Assembly (NCBI GenBank): GCA_028571685.1
Contig: CM053146.1
Location: forward strand, 26,943,431 to 27,007,430
DNA: 64,000 bases
Source: Heterohyrax brucei
Lineage: Eukaryota; Chordata; Mammalia; Hyracoidea; Procaviidae
Direction of reading: 5' to 3'
The notes below the pieces were generated by a model that was not told where the DNA came from, ran no database searches, and worked only from the letters and a program-made list of their open reading frames with translations. The position numbers were made by a program, and so were the translations under genes. Shown piece after piece: positions 35,095 through 47,250 of the stretch (the first letter of the stretch is position 1; each line of letters starts with the position of its first letter).

Positions 35095-36265
35095 GTTTGC
35101 TGTTAGGTGCTGTAGAGTTGGAGTGGACTCATAGCTCCCCTATGCACAACAGAATGAAACAATGCCTCGTTGTGCACCATGCCCACAACAGTTTTCATGC
35201 TTAAGGCCATTGTTGTAGCCACTGTGTCGATCCATCTTGTTGAAGGTCTTCTTTTTCTCTGACCTTCCACTCTTTCAACCCTGAAGTCCTTCTCCAGGGA
35301 TTGCTCCCTCCTGTTGACATGTGCAAAGTAAGTTGAGGTCTTCCCATCTTTGTTTCCAAGGGGCACTCTGGTTGAACTTCTTCTGTAATAAATATGTTTG
35401 TTCCTTTGGCAGTCCATGGTACATTCAATATATTCTCCAGTACCACAGTTCAAAGACATCAGTGTTTCTTTTGTCTTCCTTATTTATCACCCAGTTTTTG
35501 TGTGTATATTATGTAATTGAAAATACCATGGCTTGGGGCAGGCACATCTTTATCTTAAGGTTATATCTTTAGTTTTCAATATTTTAAAGAGGTGCCAAGG
35601 CAATGCATCCTTCTATTTCTTGACTGCTGCTTCCATGGGCATTGATTGTGGAACCAAGTAAAACAAAATTCTTAACAAGCTCAAACCTGTTTCCATGAAT
35701 CATGATGTTTTACTGGTCCATTTGTAAGGATTTTTGTTTTCTTAATGTTGAGGTGCAATCCATACTGAAGGCTGTGTTCTTTGATCTCCATCAGTAAGTC
35801 TTTCAAATCCTCCTGTCTTCCAGCAAGCAAGGTTGAGTCACCTGCATAATGCAGGTTGTTAATGAGTCTTCCTCTAATCTTGGTGCCTCTTCCTTCTTCA
35901 TATAGTCTCTCTTCTCGGATTATTTACTCTACATACAGATTGAAAAGGCGTGGTGAAAGATACAACTCTCACCCGACTTTAAACCATGTAGTGTTGCCTT
36001 TTTTTGTTAAAACAATTGCCTCTTGATCTATGCACAGACTCCTCATGAGCACAACTAAATGTTCTAGAATTCCTGTTCTCGACAGTGTTATCCATAATTT
36101 ATTACAGTCCATACTGTCGAATACTTTTCCAGTAAAACATACATAAACATCTTTCTGATATTCTCTGTTTTCTGTCAAGATCCATCTGACATCATCAGTG
36201 ATATCCTTGGTTCCATACCCTCTTCTGAATCCAGCTTGAATTTCTGGACAGCTTTAGAAGGTCTT
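35095..36265 (-). mobile_element. 5'-truncated RTE
   Basis: About 1.17 kb of the 3' part of an RTE. The 3' tail (GCTGTTAGGTGCTGTAGAGTTGG) is at the left. ORF C-terminal pieces are at 35201-35459 (LENILNVPWTAKGTNIFITEEVQPECPLETKMGRPQ) and an RT segment is at 35969-36178 (VYVCFTGKVFDSMDC... RTGILEHLVVLMRSLCIDQEAIV). The 5' break at about 36265 falls in RT motif A territory. Frame is broken repeatedly. Confidence 0.9.
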
Positions 36266-37934
36266 TAATGCAAGGGTATCTATGTCCAGGTCTAGGTGCT
36301 CTTGAGTTTGTTAAACGTAAAGAAAAGGAAATGTTTCTTTATTTGCAGCTCTGTAGTCAGACACTGAGTTAGTGGCTAGGGAGAATATGTTGCCCATATG
36401 GCAATGTAAGAAACATGAACGAAAACTGCCTGGCTGAAACCTATATTTCTGAGGAAAGGAAAGATGCTGACTTAGCCATTGCCTGGGTTGTACTTCTGAT
36501 CTTCTCTGCTTTCATCACTACAGATATTATGTAAAAAGTCAATACAAGGTAACTGGTAGTGAATATTGCTTATTTTAGTAGCACAGCTGGGGTTGACAAT
36601 TTCAAAATCACACTACTTTTCTAATTCTCTTGCTATCTCTTCATATCTCACTATTTCTTTACTTCAGTGTCTGCTTCTGTCTGTCAAGACCCTGGTTACA
36701 GTCTCATTGACTTAAATGTCTACATTATGGAGGCAAATGTTTTATTTTCTTATGACCTTGCTCTCCTGCCAGCACAACACTCTGCTCCTTACCCATGGGT
36801 TTGACTTTACACGTGGCAGTAGTCTGGTAGAAATGTGACCCTAACTAAAGAGTTTAACAGGTCATTGGTGTGAATGGATCAATGTGAAACTATTTTTTCA
36901 TACTGTCTTCCTTTCTTCTTTTTCTCTTTCATTCATTGGAAAAGGAAAAAACTGTTGGATGCCAGTATCCTTATACATGTTATTGTGCTAAAATATTTGA
37001 GATATAAAGAAGGAAGATCTCATTCCCATTCTTTTGGAACTCTTAACTCTCTTGGGCACACTTGAGGTAAATAGAGCAGAGAGATCACAGGTAGAAGACA
37101 GGTTGGGCTTTCAGGTACAAAGACCTAGAGAACAGTAAAGCACAGAATAATCACAGAACCTGAGAAAGAAGCTGAAAAGGAAGAGCCAGCTTTTATTGTC
37201 TTTTGCAAAATGAGATCTCAACCCAGGGAGAGGAAATGATTTGTCAAAGCAGAAAAAAGAAAAACTTTTCTAAGTCTGAGAGGAGCAGGAGTAGCTTCTG
37301 GACTCAGAATTCTGGGAGGAACAAGCAGGTGCCCTGAAAAGACCATTCCTTTGATTCTCAAGAGCTTGTTTCTTATCTCTGGTGAAGACTTAATTAAACA
37401 AGAGAAAGTGACTCCACAATGTCCAAGCCTCAGCACAAGGACAATAAACATCACATAACATATAGCTAGCAATAGACAAACTGTCCTTGAAATACAGACC
37501 AAAGAAAAACTCTAAAGCTGAAGGGAAAGAAGATATATATATATATATATATATATATTTGTAAAAAAAAAAAAAAAAAAAAGGAAATCCTTTGGCCAGG
37601 TGGCAAACATAGAATGCACTCTTAGAGTGATTTAAAGCCTGAGAGCCTGAGGAACACAGAAAAAGAACACAGTATCAACAAAAACTCTAAACAGCTCAAC
37701 TTCTAATTCTATTAACTCCTGCCCTGAACACTTGGCAAAAGTGAAAGTCGTACTGATTCTGGTATGAAACATTGACTCAACCACATAAGCTATTTTGCTT
37801 TCAGGAATTACAAGTCACACAAAAAGGCAAGAGAAAACAATGCACTGTAAGACAAAGCAATCATCAGAACTAGATTTAGATACAACACAGATGTAGGAAA
37901 TATCTGAGAGATAATTTAACTATGATTAATATGG
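36266..37934. other. Unassigned sequence with TA and A microsatellites
   Basis: Mostly non-repetitive. At 37534-37558 there is a (TA)n run, and at 37565-37582 an A-run. A MIR-like stretch may lie at 37190-37320 (GGGAGAGGAAATGATTTGTC), too weak to call. Confidence 0.5.
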
Positions 37935-38085
37935 AAACACTTGTGGCAAAGCTGTTAAAAGCTACTGATGATAACCAAAAGGCTGAATGTTTAAATCCAC
38001 CAGACACTGCTTAGAAATCTTATGGGGCAGTTCTACTCTCTCCTGTAGGTTCATTACAAGTCTGAATTGACTTTATGTTAATGTG
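37935..38085 (+). mobile_element. AfroSINE
   Basis: Head ACTTGTGGCAAAGCTGTTAAAAG, GATAACCAAAAGGCTGAATG, body CTTATGGGGCAGTTCTAC, tail TCTGAATTGACTTTATG. Confidence 0.85.
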
Positions 38086-38204
38086 AGATTTTTTCTTTAA
38101 ATAATTAATATTTAAAGGGTGACACTAATTACATATTAACACCATGTATATTGCCTGATACTATGCAAAACACTTCTGTAATGTTCTCTCCAAATATCTA
38201 TAAC

Positions 38205-38535
38205 CTTAATATAATCATGAGGAAACATCAAACACAAATCAAGGAACATTCTACAGAATATTCTTTAAAATATCAAGGATATGAAAGGCCAGGGAATACT
38301 GAAGAACTGTCACAGACTATTGTGGTTAATGAGATGCAGTACCCTAGAAGGGACTCTGGGATAGAAAAACGTTAGTGAGAATCTAGTGAAACCTGAGCAA
38401 GATCTGTTATTTATTTTCCTAGTTTTGGTAAGTATACTGTGGAAGATGTTGACATTAGAGGAAGTTAGGTGAAAAGTTATTTGAGAATTACCTGTTACTA
38501 CTTTTGCAACACAATTATTTAAGATTGCCTCTCAA
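38205..38535 (+). mobile_element. Ancient L1M 3' UTR
   Basis: GAGGAAACATCAAACACAAATC, GGAACATTCTACAGAATATTC, AAATATCAAGGATATGAAAG, then GGACTCTGGGATAGAAAAACG and AAGATGTTGACATTAGAGG follow the order of the classical mammalian L1M 3' UTR. High divergence. Confidence 0.7.
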
Positions 38536-38646
38536 TATCCATGCATGTGATCGAAAAATGTTTGTTAAATGCCTGTTATGACCTGGACATTCTGAGACAC
38601 ATTTAGGGTGCGTGTCATAGGTTCATGTCTATCCAGAAGACAGATT

Positions 38647-39647
38647 TGGTCGGGGGAGTGGAGTCAAGATGACAGACTAAACACAATTCTCTCTAAATCC
38701 TTCTGGAAAACAAGGCCTGAATTCATGATTAAACGTTGCCTTCTGGACACATACTAAACCCTAGGATATGGCATAGAGCTGTCTATTTGGAATACATACC
38801 ACTGAGTGAGAAACTTCTTTTTCACTGACCCCCACCCTTGATGAGTGCCAGCTATCGTGGACTGAAGGTAACTCACCACTTTAACCTTTTTTCCCTCTGT
38901 CTTGTCTGGCAGTTGGGGCTGGGATTTGACTGACGGCAGGACTCAAGACACACTACTGATAGGATCGGCGAGTGGAGTTGCCACGTTTTGAGAGCCCAGC
39001 CTTAAAATCTGTTCACCTCAGTACTTTTGGCTTCTCTCCCCAAATCTCCGCCCATTCCGAGGGGGGCAGGGGAGCTTGTGCAGGACACCATCTTGATTTT
39101 CTGAGACGCATAATACTCGTATGGAGGCCTCAGCTGGACCTAATTCCTAGGCTGGGAGGCAGTGCCTGCCCAGAAAGTGCTTTTCCAACAGAAAAGCAGT
39201 CTTTTGCACAGCGTGGCTACCAGATGATGGCAAGGCAGTAACCTTTTCATATTTTGAACTAGTTTACAGCATCTGGGGTTGGATAAATGGGTGCTCACTT
39301 TGCCAGCTAGGAAGAGAGATTTGCACATCTGAAAGCCTGACTAACTTTGGAAGCTGTCGGATACCTTTTACTTTTCAAATTAAAACTACCTAGAGAAATA
39401 ACTGCAGTGTGTCCTGATGGCATCTCTTCCAGCCTTTATTGACTTATATTAAGGGTCAGCTGATGGCTCCCAGTGACTGTATAAGTAGAGCTGTGTCTTT
39501 TTCAACCACGAGCTAGAGCCTACTACCCCAGAGATACCACTGAGCCCAGTCACTGGAGTACACAGAGGTGTCTGGTGATCAACTTCCTTCTCAGAGTGAC
39601 CTTCAGCTCCCGTTAAGGTAACACCAGAGAAACAAAACAACCTCTAG
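38647..39647 (+). promoter_or_regulatory. L1F 5' UTR
   Basis: A 1-kb leader. CAAGATGAC at 38665-38673 occupies the YY1-like position with one change in the core. It has one copy of the module (around 39450-39620, ACTACCCCAGAGATACC...) that seems to recur in L1C. Confidence 0.7.
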
Positions 39648-40117
39648 ATGCCCAAAAGGCAACAAACTTTGGACAAAAACATTAAGAAGAATTCAACTAT
39701 GGCTTCAGAAGGCCCACAAAAGAAAGAACCAAAACACTTCCCAGAAGAAAAAGCCTTTCTGAAACTATCGGAGAGCGAGTACAAAAGGTTTACATACAGA
39801 GCCTTCCTAGACCTTCTACAAAGTGCAGCAGAGCAAAACGAAAAATTAAGCGAGCTATTTGATCTGATGGAACACAGTACTCTGAAATCCAGTAGATCAA
39901 GGGCAAAATCAAAGAGGTAGAAACTTCAATTCAAAGCCAAGAAAGAAGAATGAAACAAATGGAAAATAGACTTTCTGACTTGGAAGACAGGGCTACTGAC
40001 TACAATATCCATGAGGAAAAATCAGAAAAAAAGATAGAAGAAAAAATGAAGAAGCATTAAGAAGTATATGAACTCTGTTAAGTGGAATGAACTACAATTA
40101 ATTGGAGTTCCTAAACA

Positions 40118-40150
40118 TGAGTCAAATCCGACTCAACAGCACTTGGCTGG
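40118..40150 (+). mobile_element. 33-base SINE-tail insertion in L1F ORF1
   Basis: TGAGTCAAATCCGACTCAAC followed by AGCACTTGGCTGG, absent from L1C and L1D at the same place. Flanks are CTAAACA (40111-40117) and CTGAACA (40151-40157). Confidence 0.75.
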
Positions 40151-40233
40151 CTGAACACGGTGGGATACCTGAGAACACAGAATGTATTGTTGCTGTGCTG
40201 CTGACAGAAAACTTCTCAGAAATTATGAAAGAA

Positions 40234-40275
40234 GCCAGCCAAGTGCCAAGTGCTGTCGAGTCAGATCTGACTCAT
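40234..40275 (-). mobile_element. 42-base SINE-tail insertion, opposite orientation
   Basis: GCCAGCCAAGTGCCAAGTGC then TGTCGAGTCAGATCTGACTC; the mirror image of the insert 84 bases upstream. Flanks are GAAAGAA (40227-40233) and GGAAGAA (40276-40282). It includes the perfect palindrome GAGTCAGATCTGACTC (40258-40273). Confidence 0.75.
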
Positions 40276-41118
40276 GGAAGAAGAGAACATAGATATCCAA
40301 GATGCATATTGAACACCACTCAACATAGATCTCAAAAGAAAGACTCCAAGACATTATAATCAAGCTTAACAAAATGAAACATAAGCAGAAACTCTTAAAG
40401 GCAGCAAGACTCAAAGCAAAGCTAACACTCAGAGGGAAACCTTGCAGGTTTTGTTGGATTTCTCAGCAGAAATGATGCTGGCACAGAGACAATGAGATGA
40501 CATGTTCAAACCCTTGAAGGAGAAGAACTTCTAACCAAGAATTATTTACCCTGCAAAACTATCTTTCAAACATGAAAATGAAATTGAAACGTTAAAAATA
40601 AACAGAAATTCAGAGACTGTAAAAACCAAACCAAAGCCACAAGAAACATTGAAAGAAGCTCTTGGCTTAGAAGAACAAAAAATCATTAACTCTACATTTT
40701 AGGAGGCAACAAAGGACACATCATCCAGAAACCTATTCAATTAGTGAAGGCTCCAAACTCAATCAAATTTATGATATTAAAAGAAGTGATCCAGTGATCA
40801 CATCATGAAAACTATGATGTTATCATATTAAAAAGGGATGTACTACAGTCGTTATGGTCTTCCACATGGAGAGGAAGTTAAAAAGACTTGCAGTGTTTAA
40901 AACTGGATTTGAACATAGATTATTAAGGGGTTCTATGGGGCAGCCACAAAGCACCATAAAGATGAAACAGGCCAAATCAAGAAATGTAATACAGGAGTCT
41001 CAACAACCACAAAATGAACATTTAAAAAGGTGAAAACTCAACTCAAAAAGAAGAATGTTTCAGAACAGATAAATAAGAACTACAGAGAAAACATCAACAT
41101 AAAAATAAACTTACCACA

Positions 41119-44100
41119 ACGACATCACTAAACACGCACCTATCAATAATTACATTGAATGTGAATGGACTGAATGCTCCAGTAAAGAGACAATAAGTGA
41201 TATCTTGGATCAAAAGACATGACCCATCCGTATGTTGCTTACAAAAAACTCACCTTAGACTTAAAGATACTAACAAACTTAAAATTAAAAGATGGAAGAA
41301 TATATATCAAGCTAACAATACACAAAGAAGAGTAGATGTGGCAATGCTAATCTCCGATAAAATAGATTTTAATGCAAAATCCACCATCGTGGACGAGGGA
41401 CACTATGTGTTGCTGAAAGGTTCAGTACATAAGCAGGACTTAACAATATTAAATATTTACACACCCAATACTGTAGCACCTAAATACATAGAAGAAACAC
41501 AGACTACACTCAAAGACGAGATAGATCACTCCACAATAATAATGGGAGACTTCAACACTCCACTCTCAATATTAGACAGATCATCTAGAAAAATCTCAAT
41601 AAACACACAGATCTTATTGCCACAATTAACCAAATAGACCTCATTGACATATACAGAACCTTCTATCCATCAGCAGACAACTACAATTTCTTCTCCAGTG
41701 TACATGGAACATTTTCCAGAACAGACCATGAGTTAGGACATAAAGCAAATCTCAACAAAAACCATACCACTGAATTATTGCAAAGCATCTTCTCAGACGA
41801 TAACGCCATAAAGGTCAAAATCAATAGCAGAAAAAACATAGATAGAAAGTGGAGTTCATGGAAACTGAACAATATCTTTCTCAAAAAGCTGTGGGTTAGA
41901 CAAGAAATCAAGGATGAAATAAAAGAAACTATGGATTACAATGAGAATGAAAACACTTCCTACCAGAATCTATGGGATACAGCCAAAGCAGTGCTGAAGG
42001 TCAGTTTATCTCTATAAATGCACACATCTGGAAGGAAGAAAGATCCTAAACCAAAGGAATAACCCTACAGCTTGACCAAGTAGAGAGAGAATGGCAGAAG
42101 AATCCCTCTGGCACCAGAAGGAAACAGATTCTAAAGATTAGAGCATAACTAGACAAATTAGAGGAGAACAATTGAAAAAACTGAAAAGAACAAAAGCTAT
42201 TTTTTTTGAAAAGATCAACAAAGTTGACAAACCATTGGCTAAACTTACTAAAGAAAATCAGGAAAGGAAACAAATAACCCAAGCAAGAAATGAGAGGAGA
42301 GATGTCACAACAGATCCAACGGAAATAAAAAATATCATAACAGAATACTATGAAAGACTGTATTCTAACAAATTCAAAAACCAAGAGGAAATGGCCAAAT
42401 TCCTTGATTCATATCACCTGACAAAATTACCACAAGGTGAAGCAGAACAACATAATAAATCTGTTGCAAAGGAAGAGATTGAAAAAGTCATAAAAAAAAC
42501 TGCCAACCGAAAAAAGCCTAGGCCCAGATGGCTTCACTGGAGAATTCTAACTTTTAGAGAAGAGTTATCTCCAACACTGCTGAGACCATTTTGCAACACA
42601 GAAAGGGATGAAATACTCCCAAATTCATTCTATGAAGCCAGCATAACCCTGATGCTAAACCCAGGGAAAGACTAAATTAAAAGGAGAGCTACAGACTGAT
42701 ATCACTCATGAATCAAGATGTAAAAATCTTCAACAAAATTCTTGCAAATAGAATATAATGACATATCAAAAAAATAATCCATTGTGACCAAGTTAGATTC
42801 ATACCAGGGATGAAAGGCTGATTCAACATCAGAAAAACAGTTAATGTGATCAACCACATAAATAACACAAAAGACAAGAATCACCTGATTTTATCTATTG
42901 ATGCAGAAAAGGCATTTGATAAAGTCCAACCAACACCCATTCATGCTAAAAACTCTCTGCAAAATAGGAATAGATGGCAAATTCCTCAATGCAGAAAGGG
43001 TCATTTATACAATGCCAACTGCCTACCTCATCCTCAATGGAGACTGAAACAATTCCCCTTAAGAATGGGAACTAAACAAGAACGCCCACTCTCCCCTGTC
43101 TTATTCAACATTGTACTAGAAGTTCCAGCCAGAGCAATTAGAAAAAAACAAGAAATAAAGGGTATCTGCATTGGCAAAGAGGAAGTAAAAATCTCACTAT
43201 TTGCAGAGATATGATTGCATACACAGAGAATCCTAAAGAATCCATAAGTAAACTACTCAAACTGATAGAAGAGCTCAGCAAAGTCTCAGGATACAAGATA
43301 AGATAAACATAAGTAAATCAGTGGGATTCCTTTATACCAACACTGAGATCATTAAAGAAGAAATCACCAAATCAATAGCATTTTATATAGCCCCCAAGAA
43401 GATAAAATATCTAGGAATAAATATAACCAGAGAAATAACAGACCTTTACAAAGAGAACTACAAAATCTTACTACAAGAAACCAGGAGAGATTTACATAAA
43501 TGGAGAAACTTACCCTGCTCAGGATAGGAATACTTAACATTGTGAAAATGTCTATCTTACCCAAAGCAATCTGCTTACACAATACAATCCCAATACAAAT
43601 TCCTGTGACATTTTTTAATGACATGGAGAAACAAATCACCAACTTTGTCTGGAAAGGGAAGAAGCTCCAGATAAGGATAACTCTACTGAAGAAAAACACA
43701 CTAGGAGGCCTCTCACTACACAACTTTGGAAACTATTACACTGCCACAGTAGTCTAAACGGCCTGGTACTGCTATAAAAAGAGACAGATAGATCAGTGGA
43801 ACAGAGTTGAGACCCCAGAGATGACACCATCCTCCTGTGAACAGTCGATGTTTGACAAAGGCCCTAAGACATTTAACAGGGGTAAAAGCAATCTCTTCAA
43901 CAAATGGTGCTGGCAAAATTGGATATCCATCTGCAATAAATTGAAATAAGACCCATGTCTCACACTTTATATAAAAACCAAGTCAAACTGGATAAAAGAC
44001 CTAAATATCAAATCTAAAATGATAATGTTCATCCAAGAAAAAATAGGATCAACAATGGAAGTTTTAACACACAACGTAGGCAGACTTCAAAATCTGACAA

Positions 44101-44930
44101 GCAAAGCACAGTCAACAGAAGAGAAAATAGACAAATGGGAACTACTAAAAATGAAACACTTTTGCTCATCCAAAGACTTCATCAAAAGAATGAAGAGACC
44201 ACCCACAGAATGAGAAAAAATATCTGGCAACTATATGCCAGAGTGATGTCTGAGCTCTATAATCTACAAAATACTACAAAATATCAAAAAAAGAAAAAAA
44301 AAAATATAAATCATCCAATTAAACAATGGGCAAAGGAGATGGACAGACACTTCTCTAAAGAGGAGATCCAGGCAGCCAAGAACACATGCAGACATGCTCA
44401 CGATCATTAGCTATTAAAGAAATTCAGACCAAAACTGAGGTGAGATACCATCTGATCCCAACAAGGTTGGCCACGATTCAAAAACTGCAAATGCTGGAGA
44501 GGCTGTGGAGAAATTGGAACTCTCCTCCACTGTTGATGGGGTTGCAAAAATGGTGCAACCTGTCTGGAAAGCAATCTGGCACTTCCTTAAAAAGCTGGAA
44601 ATACATATACCATTTGACCCAGTAATTCCACTGCTTGGAATATATCCTACAGAATCAAGGCCATTTACACCAACTGATAGATGCACACAAACGTTTGTTG
44701 CACAACAGTCCACAATAGCAAAAAGATGGAATCAACCCAAATGCCCAATAACAGAGGAATGAATAGGTAAACTATGGAATATATATACTCAATGGAACAC
44801 TATGAAGTGATAAAGAACAATGATGATTTTAGGAAACATCTCATAACCTGGTTTCAACTGGAAGACATTATGTTGAGTGAAAGTAGTCAGTGACAAAAGT
44901 ACAAATATCATATGAGACCCCTGCAATAAG
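41119..44930 (+). pseudogene. L1F ORF2, broken
   Basis: The initiator ATG has become ACG (TTSLNTHLSIITLNVNGLNAPVKRQ-stop). The open piece 41197-41637 covers the endonuclease with GDFNTPLS intact, but the Glu motif reads LQKTHL and the His motif FSDDNA. Piece 42172-42675 is the linker/RT entry (TKLPQGEAEQHNKS), and 42846-43214 holds RT motifs ([26 protein letters not shown]). The catalytic FADD is altered to FAE-I near 43199-43210. The C-terminal Cys region spans about 44386-44760. The end at 44930 follows the L1D reading. Confidence 0.9.
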
Positions 44931-45913
44931 ACCTTAAAAACAGACGCATTCATAGAAGAAAGTACTCACTGATGGCTGCAAGGGTTGGGAGGGAGGGAGG
45001 GAGAAGCTGGGGTATAGATGAGATAGTTGACAGAAATGTGGTTGGGTGAAATCTGTGACAGCACACATTAGAAAGATCAATTTTAACTGCACTTCAACAC
45101 AACTTGAGTACTCCTCCCATCTTAACCCAATATTTCAAGGACAGCATAGCTGGGGGGGGGGGCAGCAACCACGTTCTCAGGGGAAATAGAGGCCACTTGG
45201 CAGAACTAGCATTTTGCTATGAGAGTCTTCTGCACTCCACATTGGTGAGTGGTGTCTGAGGTCTTAAAAGCTGCCAAGCTTCCATCTCAGATACAACAAA
45301 TATTCCCAACTTAACAGGAATGGATGATCACCAAGAACCAAAATGACACGGGGGAAAGAGAATCCAGAAGACAGAGAGACCCAGGTGAGCGGATGACTAC
45401 ATTGACATGTGACTGGAAGAACTGAATGGTGCCTGGCCACCTCCAGCGATAGTGGTGATGGGCTCGCAAAGTTGATTGTCACTGAGAACAGAAGAATAAA
45501 AAGGGGTACACCCTGAGATCTCCACTGAAACACCACAGTTGATGGTTCAGGAGACTCAGTATTCTCCTGAGAGCATGGCCCCTGGCCCTGATGCTGCTCC
45601 TGTCCATAAATCAAAATGGAGGTCAACTCTTCAGACAGGAATGGATTGGACTTGGTGACATAGAATGACCATATCTTGTGGGCACTTTATGATTCTGTGC
45701 ATCTAGAGGATGTCATCCTGCTGACCTCTTGCTGGAGGCTGGGGACAGAGTGGAGAGGAGGGAATAGGAGACTGTTAGGAGGATATGACTTTTATAGAAT
45801 GGAGAGGAAATGTGTACTGTCACTGGGCAGCGAGAGGCGGGCATGTAAATTTGTATTGAAGTATACATTTTCACTCAACCATAATATAAATAAATAAATA
45901 AACCAGATAAAAA
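44931..45913 (+). other. L1F 3' UTR with G-quadruplex tract and poly-G
   Basis: GGGTTGGGAGGGAGGGAGGG at 44982-45001 has five G3 runs, a strong G-quadruplex candidate. A run of 11 G follows at 45152-45162. The end is TTTTCACTCAACCATAAT with a (TAAA)n tail. Confidence 0.85.
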
Positions 45914-45925
45914 AGAAGACAGATT

Positions 45926-46979
45926 ATATATGCATAATCTGACAAATATATTATTATAAATCTGTGAATGAAAGCTAAACTGTTCCCTGAGAGACTATCA
46001 TATGTGACATCACCTTGAATCAACCATAGCCTCTAAGTCTGTTACCACACAAGCAATCCCAGGAGTCAAAGAACAGAAACACTCCCAGACCAAGCTAAGA
46101 TGCTTGAATCCCATGAGTTATTAAAAGGCATTTAAAGACAGGAGAGTAAGCAAGAAGGAGATGGGGATAAACTTAGGAGAGGATGCAGGTAGACTAGAAT
46201 GGCCATAGGAACCACAATACCTGAACCCTGTGTATGCTAATCCCTATTCTCTGTCACTCAAACATGTTCCCTTTCCTACTGATGACATGTTTGTGAGGAC
46301 AAAAGTCAAGTACAGACCAAAGGACTTTACAGACAGAATATGACCAGTGCTAATAACACTCTTGCTCTATCAGAGAGATTCAGGGACACAGTTGTAACTT
46401 GCCAATTAAGCTAATAAACAGCCAAGAGTCTTATTTTTGTGTCTCGGGTAGAAGACATATGGGGTTAGGAAGGTGTCACTGATAAATAGCCTAATTAAGA
46501 CTTCATGAATATTGAATGCTTCATATGTCTCATTTATATTTAGAATATTCTGAATATTGAGTGCTTCAGTTATATATAGTATCTCTTATGCTTCCTGCAT
46601 ACTTACAGAATAGTGCATCTTTAATATGCAGGTGCCTGATGAAACTAGGCATCATTTGGTCCTTCTATCTCTTTTTATCTATTTGCACTCCTCGTAACTC
46701 CTTTATTATGTTTCATTTATCTCCTTCAAAACTGGATATGACATAGGGATGCAATGAAAGTTTAGAAATGAGTTTACTGGTAGAGCTGTAATGTAGTACT
46801 GGCACAATTTTGGTGAGACAGCTTCCCATATTCTTTCTCTCAAGGGATGCATTTGTTACCTCTGCAGAGGCTCCAACCTTATTACTAGATAATTTTTTTA
46901 CATGCAGTTACTTGACATTTGTGAAGTCTGATGCAAGTGGTTGTTTTTGAAAACTCTTGATTCACAAGTTCAGTGAGTT
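45926..46979. other. Unassigned, probably unique sequence
   Basis: Right flank of L1F. No repeat or coding frame recognised. Confidence 0.5.
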
Positions 46980-47250
46980 CTCTCCCTCTCTCTCTCTTTT
47001 CTGTCTGTCTATCTACCTATCTACCTACCTATACATACATTCATCCATCTGTCCATCTGTCCATCCATCTATACATCTGTCTATCCATCCGTCTATCCAT
47101 CTGTCTATGCATCTGTCTATCCATCCATCTATCTATCTGTCTATCTATCTATCCATCCGTCCATCCACTCGTCCGTCCGTCCACCCGTCTGTCCGTCCAC
47201 TCGTCCGTCCGTCCACCCGTCTGTCAGTCCATCCATCTCTCTCTTTTTCT
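46980..47250 (+). repeat. Compound tetranucleotide microsatellite (CTAT/CCAT/CCGT)n
   Basis: About 270 bases. It starts CT-rich, moves through CTAT/CCAT units into CpG-bearing CCGT/CCAC units. A higher-order 32-base period is seen: CCACTCGTCCGTCCGTCCAC... at 47165 and again at 47197, identical for about 29 bases. Because 4 is not a multiple of 3, several frames stay open and give Ser/Ile/His/Pro-rich pseudo-proteins. Confidence 0.95.

Larger units (their letters stand above)
39648..40702 (+). pseudogene. L1F ORF1, broken, with two SINE-tail inserts
   Basis: Start MPKRQQTLDKNIKKNSTMASEGPQKK; the open N-terminal 90 codons include ESEYKRFTYRAFLDLLQSAAEQNEKLSELFDLMEHS, the coiled-coil entry. The centre is disrupted by inserts at 40118-40150 and 40234-40275. 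The C-terminal RNA-binding domain is recognisable to the stop at 40700-40702. Without inserts the length fits the ~310-codon ORF1 of L1D. Confidence 0.88.
38647..45913 (+). mobile_element. L1F: full-length L1 between 12-bp target duplications
   Basis: Bounded by AGAAGACAGATT at 38635-38646 and again at 45914-45925, giving a 7,267-base element. Order: 5' UTR to 39647, ORF1 39648-40702, spacer, ORF2 41119-44930, 3' UTR, and an (AAAT)n-like tail. It is the least diverged full copy, but both ORFs are broken and ORF1 holds two small inserts. Confidence 0.96.

Noticed and set aside
46980..47250. CRISPR-like repeat-spacer array
   Set aside because: No spacers between repeats; simple tetranucleotide repeat in a mammalian context.
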